A program made the translations under genes and the position numbers. Under the pieces are notes generated by a model. It searched no databases. It was not told the origin of the DNA and was given only the letters and a program-made list of their open reading frames with translations. A stretch of DNA of 50,492 nt. Origin: Bacteroidales bacterium (lineage in GTDB: Bacteria > Bacteroidota > Bacteroidia > Bacteroidales > UBA4181). Location: NCBI GenBank assembly GCA_031275285.1, contig JAISOY010000102.1, positions 1 through 50,492 of the forward strand, given 5' to 3'. Of the stretch, positions 1 to 9,579 are shown piece after piece. Each line of letters begins with the position of its first letter. The first letter of the stretch is position 1.

Positions 1-2
1 CC

Positions 3-1163
3 ATATTCAGTGGGTGGGATGTATTCAGAAGCCAGTTTCCATTACAGACAATCATTAATCCACGTATGGTAAATGATGAGATAAACTCATTGATAAACCT
101 GGCCGAATTAAGTGGGAAAGAATATCTGGAAAGATGGGAAATAATGAACTCTTATTCCGGTTGTATGATCGGTAACCCGGCAGTTTCCGTGATCCTGGAT
201 GCATACCGGAAAAATATCCGAGAATGGGATAAAGATATGGCCCTGGAATATTGCTTGAATACCGTCAATAAATTTGGAAACGGGGATTTAGGATATACGC
301 CGAACTCCATATCTCATACCCTTGAGTATGCATACTCGGACTGGTGTGTGGGTGAATTTGCCGGATTGTTAAATAAGAAAGATCTTGCAGAGGCCTATCT
401 CCGGAAATCCCTAAACTATCATAACATATGGAATGACTCTATTCAATGGTTTGTAGGAAGGAAAAAAGAAGGAAAGTTTGGGGAATGGAGAGGAGAAACC
501 AGTCATGATTTATATTGTGTTGAATCGAATCCGTTGCAGCAGGGATGGTTTGTTCCTCATGATATCTATGGATTTATCGATTTGCTGGGGTACCGGAAAT
601 TTATAAATAAACTTACAGCATTCTTTGATCATACTCCGGATGATTTTCTCTGGAATGATTACTACAATCATCCGAACGAGCCCGTACACCATGTACCGTT
701 TATGTTTGCCTATACCGGAAATGCATGGCTCACTCAAAAATGGACACGTAAAATATGTTCGGGAGCATACGGAACAGATGTGATGGGACTTTGCGGCAAC
801 GAAGACGTAGGACAGATGAGCGCCTGGTACATTTTGGCAGCTATGGGGTTACATCCGGTGAATCCCGGAGATAACATATACATTCTGACCTCTCCGGTAT
901 TCGAGGAGATAAATATACAATTGGATCCGGACTTTTATACGGGAAAAAGGTTTTCGATTAAAGCCCTCAACAATAGTCCGGAAAATGTTTATATCCAACA
1001 GGCAACGTTAAATGGCGCACCTCTGGACAGGGCCTGGATCACTCATGATGAACTGGCAAAAGGAGGACAACTGGAATTTGTCATGGGACCTGCCCCCAAC
1101 TATGAATTCGGGAAAGAAAACCTGCCCCCTTCATACGGGAAAAATAAATGGTCCGTAGATTGA
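3..1163 (+). CDS. GH92 family alpha-mannosidase, C-terminal part (5' end outside window)
   Basis: The frame is open to the left edge: the codons before the first ATG (66) continue typical GH92 sequence (SGWDVFRSQFPL, then NPRM), so the gene starts outside the window. GH92 enzymes are calcium-dependent exo-alpha-mannosidases acting on N-glycan or yeast mannan, usually secreted or periplasmic. Seen here: the GNEDVGQMSAWY motif (about 795-830) and a VESNPLQQGWFVPHD stretch (about 520-565), which aligns with the family motif EGNAWQ...HD that carries the acid glutamate. The Glu is kept, but the residues after it differ from the usual EGNAWQ, so linkage specificity may differ from the classical enzymes. 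The C-terminal beta-sandwich ends normally at the stop. No SusC/SusD pair is visible beside it. Confidence 0.93.
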   Translation: MFSGWDVFRSQFPLQTIINPRMVNDEINSLINLAELSGKEYLERWEIMNSYSGCMIGNPAVSVILDAYRKNIREWDKDMALEYCLNTVNKFGNGDLGYTPNSISHTLEYAYSDWCVGEFAGLLNKKDLAEAYLRKSLNYHNIWNDSIQWFVGRKKEGKFGEWRGETSHDLYCVESNPLQQGWFVPHDIYGFIDLLGYRKFINKLTAFFDHTPDDFLWNDYYNHPNEPVHHVPFMFAYTGNAWLTQKWTRKICSGAYGTDVMGLCGNEDVGQMSAWYILAAMGLHPVNPGDNIYILTSPVFEEINIQLDPDFYTGKRFSIKALNNSPENVYIQQATLNGAPLDRAWITHDELAKGGQLEFVMGPAPNYEFGKENLPPSYGKNKWSVD

Positions 1164-1515
1164 TCATCTTTACCATGGCTTGCACGCGTTTTTCCTAAAA
1201 TCCACATTCATGTAAAACAAGTAGAGAACGTTGATTGGAACCGGGCTTACGGGTTCATTGAAAGTAATATGTAATTACTTATGTGAGGGCTTCGTCGTTC
1301 CGCTCTAAAATAGCTTTTTGGACAACCCTGTCCGGGTAGTGGTATGAACATATTGCAGGCCTTAATTATGCGCTGATATAAGGTGGTGTATTAAAACGAA
1401 AAAATATATTTTAAAGACGAATTTTATCCAATCTTAAATATTGAACTTTGAATCATGAACTTTCATGTATTCGTTTTCAGGGTTTATATTTTCGTTTTGA
1501 AGCCGAAGGTGAGTG
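1164..1515. other. intergenic region without recognised gene
   Basis: About 350 bases between the GH92 stop and the promoter of the next gene. No ORF with recognisable protein sequence, no clear hairpin terminator and no RNA gene seen. It holds a short imperfect direct repeat around 1442-1470 (GAACTTTGAATCATGAACTTTCATG). Confidence 0.5.
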
Positions 1516-1542
1516 TTTAATTCATCCTTCTTATTACTTTTG
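1516..1542 (+). promoter_or_regulatory. probable Bacteroidota promoter of the PQQ-propeller gene
   Basis: TACTTTTG at 1535-1542 matches the TAnnTTTG -7 box of the Bacteroidota primary sigma factor. The -33 side has only TTT (1516-1518), so the match is partial. It would give a leader of about 50 nt before the ATG at 1602. Confidence 0.45.
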
Positions 1543-1601
1543 GGTAGCTATTATAGATGATCACGATATATTAAGCCATTAACATTAAAAGAAAACAACC
1601 C

Positions 1602-2936
1602 ATGAAAATAAAGTATCTTTTTACAGCCATTGCAGCATTGTATATTTCTTCTTTTTGTCCGGTAGTAACGGCTCAGGATTGGCCCCAGTTCCTTGGTCCC
1701 GACAGGGATAGCAAGTCACCCCAGAAAGGTTTGTTAAGAAGCTGGCCTGAAAGCGGCCCCGAAGTATTGTGGTCGGTCGATGTCGGCATAGGATATGGCG
1801 GTCCCGTTGTCAAAAACGGCAAAGTATACCTGCTCGACCGGGATGATGAAACGGGCGATATCATGCGGTGTTTTGATCTTAAAACAGGCGAAGAACTCTG
1901 GAAATTCAGTTACGATTCCCCGGGATCCGTATCATTTCCCGGCTCACGAAGCGTGCCGGTTGTTGATGATAATCATGTTTATTCTTGTGGTCCTTACGGC
2001 GATTTGTACTGTATCAGCATCAACACGCAAAAGCCTGTTTGGAATAAAAATGTATGGAAAGACTTTGGCGGAGAAAAAATACCGGTATGGGCAATATCAC
2101 AGTGTCCTTTTATTTATGGGGATCTGCTTATTATCGCCTCGCAGGCTCCGGATGCGGGTGTAGTGGCTTATAATAAACTTACCGGCAATGTTGTCTGGAA
2201 AACCCCTAACCTTGGGAATGAGACCTATGTAAGTCCTAAAGTGCTGAAAATTCATGGGGAAGACCAAGTCGTTATGGTTACTTCATCTACGAATCGTTTC
2301 GCAAACCGCGATGCGGCACTTACACCGGGTAATGTGGTCGGTCTGGACCCTCTTACAGGAAAGATCCTATGGAAATATTCGGAATGGGACTGCCATATTT
2401 CGGTACCATGTCCGGTTGCTGCCGGGGATAATAAGCTCCTGATCGTTGGCGGTTATGAGCGCGGTGCAACCATGATACAGGTGAATAAGAAAGCCGATGG
2501 TACATTTGACACATCTGAAATCTTTACTACGCTGGAATTTGGTGACCAGACAAAACCCCCTCTTTTCCACAACGGTTACTTTTACGCAATGTTCCGTACC
2601 AATCAGAAACGTGATGGTCTTGTATGCATGGATAAGGACGGGAAAATCATGTGGAAGACCGGACGAAACCCCAATTTCGACCGCGGCAGTATGATCCTTG
2701 CCGACGGTTTACTTCTGGCGACCGATGGTCTCAAAACCCTTTACCTGATAGAACCCGACCCGACCGCTTTCAAGGAGATATCAAAAGCGGATGTCCTTTC
2801 GGAAGGAGGTGCTAATACCGAAGGAATGTCAAGGGCCGGGGGAAGCACACAAAACTGGGCTCCGATCGCTTTGGCAGACGGTAAATTGTTGGTCCGCGAC
2901 CAGGCCAGAATGGTTTGCGTAAAAGTTGCCGAATAA
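1602..2936 (+). CDS. secreted PQQ-binding-like beta-propeller repeat protein
   Basis: 444 residues with a signal peptide (hydrophobic stretch 7-22, cleavage likely near VTA-QDW). The rest is a run of propeller blades with recurring patterns such as GKVYLLDRDDETG, CFDLKTGEELWKF and TGNVVWKTPNLG, as in the PQQ_2 repeats of BamB and quinoprotein dehydrogenases. QDWPQFLGPDRDS directly after the signal peptide is typical of the secreted PQQ-like proteins common in Bacteroidota and Planctomycetes. No dehydrogenase cofactor-site residues can be asserted by eye, so this is more likely a scaffold or binding protein than a proven enzyme. It stands alone between a GH92 gene and a convergent minus-strand gene. 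Confidence 0.85.
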   Translation: MKIKYLFTAIAALYISSFCPVVTAQDWPQFLGPDRDSKSPQKGLLRSWPESGPEVLWSVDVGIGYGGPVVKNGKVYLLDRDDETGDIMRCFDLKTGEELWKFSYDSPGSVSFPGSRSVPVVDDNHVYSCGPYGDLYCISINTQKPVWNKNVWKDFGGEKIPVWAISQCPFIYGDLLIIASQAPDAGVVAYNKLTGNVVWKTPNLGNETYVSPKVLKIHGEDQVVMVTSSTNRFANRDAALTPGNVVGLDPLTGKILWKYSEWDCHISVPCPVAAGDNKLLIVGGYERGATMIQVNKKADGTFDTSEIFTTLEFGDQTKPPLFHNGYFYAMFRTNQKRDGLVCMDKDGKIMWKTGRNPNFDRGSMILADGLLLATDGLKTLYLIEPDPTAFKEISKADVLSEGGANTEGMSRAGGSTQNWAPIALADGKLLVRDQARMVCVKVAE

Positions 2937-2957
2937 ATTGTGACGCATTGGTACGGA

Positions 2958-3509
2958 TCATAAACTTTTTTTGCTATACACCTTAAAGTATTGCATTACT
3001 GCCTCCTCCAGTTCCTCAAACGAACAATCCAGACCCCTGTTTGAGAAACAGACAGGGGTTCCGTAATAATGCAGCTTGAGTACCATGGAGCGCTTTTTAA
3101 TGTTGGACGGTTCTCGGGCAATATACTTTTCGGGATTCCGTAATTTTACGGCAATATAATTGCGTTTCTTGCTTTCCGCATCGGGGACAATTTTAATATT
3201 TGTGATATCTTCCCAACGGATCACACCATAATTGTGTCCGGTAGAAATATCGTTCATCCCTCGTTTCGAGATGAAAAAACCGATGAAATTTTCCCTGTGC
3301 AGGTTGATGATCCCATAAAGGAAAAAGAACCAACCTCCTATTCCCACAAGTCCGAACAACATTAAAAAGAATTTCCTCGGACCCGGGATAAATCCCGCAC
3401 TAAAGTAAAAGGCGGCGATAACGACCAGCAGATGTAAGACCAGCATGATATGCATCCCAATTGTTTTCTGCTTTTTTATCCTGAATGTTTTTACGGGTAA
3501 CTGTTCCAT
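2958..3509 (-). CDS. two-helix membrane protein with PH-like tail (STM3941-type)
   Basis: 183 residues. Two hydrophobic helices (about 22-42 and 48-68) are followed by a soluble region with the PH-like pattern seen in STM3941-family proteins (RGMNDISTGHNYGVIRWEDI, then AVKLRNPEKYI). No signal peptide: the N-terminus is basic and cytoplasmic. Function unknown. It lies 67 bp downstream of the PG0541-like gene on the same strand, so it may be the last gene of the efflux operon. The family call is from pattern memory and is less certain than the topology. Confidence 0.65.
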   Translation of the reverse strand: MEQLPVKTFRIKKQKTIGMHIMLVLHLLVVIAAFYFSAGFIPGPRKFFLMLFGLVGIGGWFFFLYGIINLHRENFIGFFISKRGMNDISTGHNYGVIRWEDITNIKIVPDAESKKRNYIAVKLRNPEKYIAREPSNIKKRSMVLKLHYYGTPVCFSNRGLDCSFEELEEAVMQYFKVYSKKSL

Positions 3510-3576
3510 GTCAATTTTTGATTTTTAAAAGTTCCGGATTCAAAGCTGACCTTGAATCCGAAACCTTGAAATTATA

Positions 3577-3870
3577 TCAGATCATTTTTTCTACGTTCAG
3601 TACAAATGCACGTAATCCCTGTTGTTCGGTCTGGTTATCGAGCTTGTGGAGCAGGTCGAGCAGTTGGTCTACTTTTCCGTCTTCCACCATGGTCCAGATA
3701 ACGCCGTTCAGGGTCGGCCATGCATGATCACCATAATGTGGTTCTCCCGTATTGGAGCCCCGTCCCGCTACATTGTCCCAATGTGTGAACCCGCGTATTT
3801 TGCAGTATTCCATAACAGCGATAATGGATTCGTAATAGGCCTGATTGAATGATATGAATATTGCTTTCAT
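3577..3870 (-). CDS. PG0541-like transporter-associated protein (PII-like fold)
   Basis: 97 residues without signal peptide or membrane segment. It resembles the small PG0541 family that sits directly after RND pump genes in Bacteroidota and is thought to adopt a PII-like fold: an N-terminal strand MKAIFISFNQAYYESI, a central GFTHWDNVAGRGSNTGEPH loop, and a C-terminal helix and strand ending RAFVLNVEKMI. It lies 79 bp after the RND pump gene on the same strand. A role in sensing or modulating the pump is inferred from this constant pairing, not demonstrated by the sequence. Confidence 0.8.
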   Translation of the reverse strand: MKAIFISFNQAYYESIIAVMEYCKIRGFTHWDNVAGRGSNTGEPHYGDHAWPTLNGVIWTMVEDGKVDQLLDLLHKLDNQTEQQGLRAFVLNVEKMI

Positions 3871-3949
3871 TTTATTTTTACTTTATCAGATGAATGGAAA
3901 GGTGCGAAATAAAGACTGCTTTCTGGCTTTCGCTAACCTTTCGTGTTTT

Positions 3950-6900
3950 TTATTTTTCTACTCCCAGCTGATGGAGTATTTCAAGCTGTATGTTCTTCTG
4001 AGGGTTCCTTTTTTCACGGATCCTGGCGAATATGCAGTACACAACAGGTATCAATACCAGTGTTACCAGGGTGGATATGGAAAGTCCCCATGCCACGGTC
4101 ATCCCCATTGAACGCCACATTTCAGAACCTTCACCGCGACCGAGTGCCAACGGTAACATCCCCAAAACAGTGGTGAGTGTGGTCATCAGGATCGGGCGTA
4201 GACGTGATTTTCCGCCTGTAACCACGGCTTCGGCAATGCCCATGCCTCTTTCACGACACAGTTTGATATAGTCGATCAGTACGATACCGTTCTTGACCAC
4301 GATACCCATGAGGATCAACAAACCGACTAATGCCATAACCCCCAGTGATGTCCCTGTTACGGATAGTCCCAGGAATACTCCCGTGAAGGCGAATGGTATG
4401 GAGAACATGATGACAAATGGGTCGACCAATGATTCGAACTGTGCAGCCATAACAATGAATACAAGAATGATGATCAATACCAGCAAGGTGAAAAGATCGG
4501 AAAATGTATCCTGTTGGTCTTCGTAGCTACCGCCGATATTCAAGGTGATATCGGATGGGATCTCCATTTGTGAAATCTCATTTTGTGCCAGTTCTACTAT
4601 TTCGCTGAGCGCTACTCCCTGGCTGGCGTTGGCGGTTACAGTCACCACACGTTCGCGGTCTTTACGTTCTATGGTAGGAGGTGTCATCCGTTCTGCCACT
4701 GTTCCCAGTTCGCGCACTGTAATCCCTTTGCCTGCCGTATTGTACACCTTGATATTTTCGATGTCTTCTACTTTTGTCCGGAATTCCGGGGCGTAACGGA
4801 TACGGATATCGTATTCTTCGCCGTCTTCTCGTAGGTAAGAAGCCACGGAACCATTCACACGGTTGCGGACATAACCCGAAACGGTAGTGGCATTCAGGCC
4901 GTTCAACGCCAGCTTTTCACGATCGAAATCAATCTGTATCTCGGGGATATAGTCGCCTCGACTGATGCTCACATCGGCACATTCCGGCAGGGCTTTCATC
5001 CGTTGTGCCAGCTCGTTGGCTACGGCATCGGAAAAGCTGAAATCGAATCCGTATATGTCCACTTCCACTCCGGTTTGTCCACCCATACTGCTCGATCCAC
5101 CGGCTGTTACCTGATAGGTTTTCAGTTCGGTGTATTTTTCCAGGTCTTGACGCATCAGGTCGGCTATTTCGGTTAACCCGCGTTCGCGTTCTTCTATGCT
5201 CACCAACGAAATATTATAGCTGATAATGTGTGTGCCATTATCGCTCATATTGGCAAATGTATTGTCGGAATCAGCCTGTCCCAGCGAAAAGTTGATCACA
5301 TTTATTTCCGGATATTTTTCCCGGAACTCCTTATTTACCTGCATGGCGATTTCCCGTGTAATGGATTGGGTAGTTCCGACAGGCAGTTCGAGCGATACGG
5401 AAAGGCGGGCGTTATCCTGTGTCGGGAAGAATTCTGTTTTGATCGTGGGTAACAGCATCAAGCTTCCGAAGAATGCTGCAAAAGCAATAGATACAACTGA
5501 TTTCCGGTGGTTTACCGACCATTTCAATAGTCTGCCGTAACCGTTTTCCAATGCTGAAAGTGCTTTTTCAATAGGAGTGAAGAATAAGATATAAAGTTTT
5601 CCTTTTTTATTATCGAGGCGCAGCATCTTCGAACTCATCATCGGTATCAACGTAATGGCTGATGTGGTGGAGATGATCATAATGATACTGACGATCCAAC
5701 CCAATTGGCGGAACATTTCTCCTGCCAGCCCCGAGATCATCGTCAACGGCAGGAATACGGCCAACATGGTAAGTGTAGAGGCAATTACCGATAGCATCAC
5801 TTCTTTGGTGGCGTATATGGAAGCCTGCTTCGGGCTGCTGCCCCGCTGGATGTGTGTGGTGATGTTCTCCAATACCACAATAGCGTCGTCCACCACCATT
5901 CCAATGGCCAGCGACAAAGCCGACATAGAGATGATATTCAGGGTACTGCCGGTCACAAGAAGGTAAATGAACGCGCCTATCAATGATATGGGAATAGTGA
6001 TAGCGATGATAATAGTAGCACGCCAGCGTCCCAGGAAAACAAAGACGACAAGTACGACGATCAACAGGGTGAACCCGATCGTTTCGATCAGCGAGTTCAT
6101 GGTGTTCAGGATGTTGGTGGAAGTATCGATCACCACCCCGATTTCGATGTCGGAAGGAAGATCTTTCTGTAACTTCGGTAAAGCTTCATGTACCTTTTGT
6201 GCAATATCTACCGAATTAGCTCCTGATTGTTTCTGTATGATAATGGTAGCTCCCCGTACTCCGTTCGTATAGGATTCCTGGGCGCGTTCCTGCACCGAAT
6301 CTTCCACTTTTGCCACATCACGCAGATAGATCGCATTTCCGTTTTTACTTCCGATGACGAGGTCGAGCATTTCATCGGCAGTCACAAATTCGCTTTGCAT
6401 GCGCAACGAATAGGTGTTGGTGCCGAAATCGACGGTTCCTCCAGGGGTATTCCTGTTTTCTGCCGCTATGATGGATGATATGGTCTCGATGCTGATACCA
6501 TAGGATTCCAATTTATACGGGTCGCAATAGACATTGACTTCACGCTGTGCAGCACCACTGATGGAAACAGTTCCCACGCCGCTGATGCGTCCCAGGGGAT
6601 TGGCTATTTTGTCGTCGAGGATCTTGTACAAAGCGTTTGTGCTTTCGTCGGCGGTTGCCGAAAGGATAAGTATCGGGATATCGTCGGCGCCGAACTTAAA
6701 AAGTATGGGATTATCGGAATCGTCGGGCAACGATGATTTCACCAGGTCAAGTTTGTCGCGTACATCGTTGGTGGCTTCGGTAATATCGATGCCGTTCTCA
6801 AATTCGAGGGAGATCACCGAAATATTTTCCTTTGACTGGGAGGTGATGTGTTTCAGGTCACTTAGGCTATTTAAAGCGTTTTCCAGCGGTTTGGTCACAT

Positions 6901-7084
6901 TCATTTCTACGTCGCTGGCACTGGCGCCGGCATAGGTGGTCATTACCATAATGGAATTTTCTTCCATATCGGGTAGAAGGCTTACCGATAATCGTGTGTA
7001 GGAGAATACACCCAGTATCATTATCGCCACAAAAACGAGGGCTGTGGTGACAGGTTTCTTTACTGCTCCTGAAGTTATACTCAT
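3950..7084 (-). CDS. RND-family efflux transporter, inner-membrane pump subunit
   Basis: 1044 residues, the usual length of AcrB/MexB-type pumps (hydrophobe/amphiphile efflux). Seen: an N-terminal helix after MSITSGAVKKPVTTALVFV, the first porter domain, a helix bundle with GMVVDDAIVVLENI (acidic pair of TM4 used for proton relay) near residue 400, a second porter domain, and a second bundle with LLILMGIVVKNGIVLIDY. The periplasmic subdomain sequence CADVSISRGDYIPEIQIDFD is typical of Bacteroidota pumps. The pump exchanges protons for drugs, bile salts or fatty acids; the substrate cannot be predicted. It is third in the operon tetR-tolC-mfp-rnd, 42 bp after the fusion-protein gene. Confidence 0.96.
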   Translation of the reverse strand: MSITSGAVKKPVTTALVFVAIMILGVFSYTRLSVSLLPDMEENSIMVMTTYAGASASDVEMNVTKPLENALNSLSDLKHITSQSKENISVISLEFENGIDITEATNDVRDKLDLVKSSLPDDSDNPILFKFGADDIPILILSATADESTNALYKILDDKIANPLGRISGVGTVSISGAAQREVNVYCDPYKLESYGISIETISSIIAAENRNTPGGTVDFGTNTYSLRMQSEFVTADEMLDLVIGSKNGNAIYLRDVAKVEDSVQERAQESYTNGVRGATIIIQKQSGANSVDIAQKVHEALPKLQKDLPSDIEIGVVIDTSTNILNTMNSLIETIGFTLLIVVLVVFVFLGRWRATIIIAITIPISLIGAFIYLLVTGSTLNIISMSALSLAIGMVVDDAIVVLENITTHIQRGSSPKQASIYATKEVMLSVIASTLTMLAVFLPLTMISGLAGEMFRQLGWIVSIIMIISTTSAITLIPMMSSKMLRLDNKKGKLYILFFTPIEKALSALENGYGRLLKWSVNHRKSVVSIAFAAFFGSLMLLPTIKTEFFPTQDNARLSVSLELPVGTTQSITREIAMQVNKEFREKYPEINVINFSLGQADSDNTFANMSDNGTHIISYNISLVSIEERERGLTEIADLMRQDLEKYTELKTYQVTAGGSSSMGGQTGVEVDIYGFDFSFSDAVANELAQRMKALPECADVSISRGDYIPEIQIDFDREKLALNGLNATTVSGYVRNRVNGSVASYLREDGEEYDIRIRYAPEFRTKVEDIENIKVYNTAGKGITVRELGTVAERMTPPTIERKDRERVVTVTANASQGVALSEIVELAQNEISQMEIPSDITLNIGGSYEDQQDTFSDLFTLLVLIIILVFIVMAAQFESLVDPFVIMFSIPFAFTGVFLGLSVTGTSLGVMALVGLLILMGIVVKNGIVLIDYIKLCRERGMGIAEAVVTGGKSRLRPILMTTLTTVLGMLPLALGRGEGSEMWRSMGMTVAWGLSISTLVTLVLIPVVYCIFARIREKRNPQKNIQLEILHQLGVEK

Positions 7085-7126
7085 GACTCTTCTTTTTAAC
7101 TGTTTTTATTTTCCGGAACGGATACT

Positions 7127-8185
7127 TTAGTTGTTGTAATGGCTTGCCGTAAGATTTTCCGGCGTTTCATCAACAATTTCGACGCGTGTTCCCGTATTGA
7201 GCCTGCTTTGTCCTGTTATGGCTACTATTTCTCCGTCTGTCAGGCCGTCGAGTACTTCGAATTCAGTACCGATACGTTGTCCGAGTTCTACTTTCCGGTA
7301 TTCGGCAACACCATTGTTGATGACATATACATAACGGTCGGCTGAGCCGGATTGCTTGCTCACAGCCCTGTCGGGAACGATCACACGGTTTTCGCTTCCA
7401 TAGTTAAAGGTCACACGGGCGAACATTCCGGGACGTACACGTTCATCGCTGTTGCTGATCTGTACTTCGACAAGGAAGGTATGTGTATCGGGATCAATGC
7501 TCGGATAAACGAGTTTAACGGTTCCTTTGAATACTTCATCGCCATACACATCCAGTTGTATTTCCACGTTCATTCCCTTTTTAACCCTGGTATATAGCGA
7601 TTCGGATACACCCACGATGATCTTTACGGGACGGATCTGTTCCACAATGTAGATGGGAGCGCCCATGGAAAACATATCTCCGTTGTCATAGTTACGCTGG
7701 GTGATGATCCCGTCGATCGGACTTACCAGCGAAGTATTTTCCATCAGGTTTTCGTATGACTGCCTTGAAAGGTCGTAGGCCAGTTTCTGTTTGTCCCAGT
7801 TCGATTTTGAGGTTCCACCTACCTGGTACAGCCGGTCGACACGTTCGAATTCCTGGCGGTCATTTTCCATCTGCAGTTTGGCCTGGTTCAGGTTTACAGC
7901 ATCCATATCCACCAGCTTTTGTCCTGCTTTCACATGGTCGCCGACTTCGGCATATACTTTTTTAATACGTACTGAAGTCTGAGGGGCAATGTTATTGGTT
8001 ACCTCAGCCTGTACGGTGGCATTGAAAGTTCCTTTCTGGTCAATATCGCGGGCAGACACATCGACGACGCGTACTTTGATCATCTCTTCGCTGTTATCAC
8101 TGTCTTCAGTGACATTTCTTCCTCCGCATGATGTCACCAGGAGCGTAACGGAGAAAACGGTTATTGTTTTTACTAAAGTTTTCAT
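7127..8185 (-). CDS. RND efflux periplasmic adaptor (membrane fusion protein)
   Basis: 352 residues. Lipoprotein signal with lipobox LLVTSC (Cys20), so it should be anchored to the inner membrane facing the periplasm. Domains in order: a beta-barrel/lipoyl half starting near IAPQTSVRIKKVYAEVGDHV, an alpha-helical hairpin (about 95-150), the second lipoyl half (VSPIDGIITQRNYDNGDMFS), then the beta-barrel (PVKIIVGVSESLYTRVKKG) and membrane-proximal domain. It links the RND pump to the TolC-type channel. Gene spacing to the pump is 42 bp and to tolC 37 bp, consistent with one transcript. Confidence 0.95.
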   Translation of the reverse strand: MKTLVKTITVFSVTLLVTSCGGRNVTEDSDNSEEMIKVRVVDVSARDIDQKGTFNATVQAEVTNNIAPQTSVRIKKVYAEVGDHVKAGQKLVDMDAVNLNQAKLQMENDRQEFERVDRLYQVGGTSKSNWDKQKLAYDLSRQSYENLMENTSLVSPIDGIITQRNYDNGDMFSMGAPIYIVEQIRPVKIIVGVSESLYTRVKKGMNVEIQLDVYGDEVFKGTVKLVYPSIDPDTHTFLVEVQISNSDERVRPGMFARVTFNYGSENRVIVPDRAVSKQSGSADRYVYVINNGVAEYRKVELGQRIGTEFEVLDGLTDGEIVAITGQSRLNTGTRVEIVDETPENLTASHYNN

Positions 8186-8222
8186 TTCTATACTTATTAA
8201 ATTATTATCAATTTTTCATTCT

Positions 8223-9575
8223 TCATTTTTCATTTTCAACTCCTGTTCCCATTATCTTTTCAAGACTTGATTTGGCTATCAGGTAATTATAGATAGACTG
8301 GTTGAGGTTGAGACGCGCTTGCGTCATCGATAATTGAGAGTCGTTGATATCTAGCAAAGTACCTTCACCCGATTCATAACGTGTCATGGTGATCTCATAC
8401 CCTTTTTCCGATTCCTTAACGCCGGCAAGCGCCGAGTGGTACTGTTTGATACAGGTAGACATCTGGTCGAACGATTGTTTGAGGCTTACCTGAAGGTTAC
8501 GTTCTGTATCGGTACGTTGTAATTCCAGTTGTCCGAGATTGATTTTTGCCTGTTTGATGTCCGAATTCCTTTTACCTCCTGAGAAAATCGGGATATTCAG
8601 TGAAACTCCCACATAGGAGTATGGATCCCACCTGTAATTGCGAAATTTGAAATCGTTATTGGTAGAATTCATCATGTACGAGAACTGGGCATTCAGCGTT
8701 GGGTAATTCTGTGCTTTCTGCATTTTTTCCGTTTCTTCCAGTTGTTTGATCTGGATATCCAATTGTTTCAGGCTGCTGTTATTTTCGAGCGACAAGCCGG
8801 CAGCAAGATCTTCCGGTCCCAGTTCATGTTCAAAATCAGAAAGAGATCCTTCGCATGAAATATTAATTGCCAGGTCAAGACCCATTACGGCTTTTAGTTG
8901 CCAGTTTGCCAGTATCAGTGAATTCTGGGCGTCATACATACTGGGCTCGGCATTTTTCACACTTACGTTGGCGCGTATCAGGTCGTATTCCGCCGAAAGC
9001 CCTTCTTTGAATTTCCTTTCAATGTCGACATAGTTCCTGACGGCATTATCGTAGGCATCCTTGTAAACCCCGTATGAATCGCGGGCCAGCAATACTGTGT
9101 AATATGACTGTTTTACCTGGTCGATCAGGTCGATACGTGATGAGCGTGCTTTTTCGACCGATAGCTCTACATTCTGGGCTGAAATTTTAAGGCTTTTCCA
9201 CAACGATGGCGAAACCAGAGGCATAGAAGCTGCTACACCTCCCGACCAGCTGTTGTCGCGCCCGACTTCAATTCCTTCGGACACGCCCATTCCATCCATA
9301 TACATTACTTGTTTTGACAGGGTGCGCTGGTAACTTCCCGTAAGGTCCACCTGTGGGAACAGCGATGCATAGGTTCCTTTTTTTGCATATCCCTGCTTGG
9401 TGATCTCTTGGTCGGCCACCTGTACGGTCAGGTTTTCGCTCATGGCGATTTTAAGGGCGTCATCGAGCGTAAGCTTTAGGGTGTCGTCCGGTGCCTGTGC
9501 GTATATCCCTATTGCAGGGAACAATGCCGTCAATGCGACATATACGATGGTTTTCATTAATTTTCTATTTTTCAT
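8223..9575 (-). CDS. TolC-family outer-membrane efflux channel
   Basis: 450 residues with a signal peptide (cleavage near IYA-QAP). Two OEP repeats are visible: KLTLDDALKIAMSENL at the start of the first, and a second long helical half after CEGSLSDFEHELGPEDL. Periodic heptads fit the alpha-barrel tunnel, and YRWDPYSYVGVSLNIPIFSG is the typical outer-membrane strand motif of this family. It forms the exit duct for the RND pump encoded downstream. Only 4 bp separate it from the upstream tetR stop, pointing to co-transcription with its regulator. Confidence 0.95.
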   Translation of the reverse strand: MKNRKLMKTIVYVALTALFPAIGIYAQAPDDTLKLTLDDALKIAMSENLTVQVADQEITKQGYAKKGTYASLFPQVDLTGSYQRTLSKQVMYMDGMGVSEGIEVGRDNSWSGGVAASMPLVSPSLWKSLKISAQNVELSVEKARSSRIDLIDQVKQSYYTVLLARDSYGVYKDAYDNAVRNYVDIERKFKEGLSAEYDLIRANVSVKNAEPSMYDAQNSLILANWQLKAVMGLDLAINISCEGSLSDFEHELGPEDLAAGLSLENNSSLKQLDIQIKQLEETEKMQKAQNYPTLNAQFSYMMNSTNNDFKFRNYRWDPYSYVGVSLNIPIFSGGKRNSDIKQAKINLGQLELQRTDTERNLQVSLKQSFDQMSTCIKQYHSALAGVKESEKGYEITMTRYESGEGTLLDINDSQLSMTQARLNLNQSIYNYLIAKSSLEKIMGTGVENEK

Positions 9576-9579
9576 GGCT

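Noticed and set aside
510..737. 75-codon minus-strand ORF inside the GH92 gene
   Set aside because: Fully antisense to a conserved coding region, with no protein-like pattern of its own.
3950..7084. Numerous plus-strand ORFs over the RND pump gene
   Set aside because: Antisense shadows of a conserved 1044-residue pump; Ser/Thr-rich translations with no family pattern.
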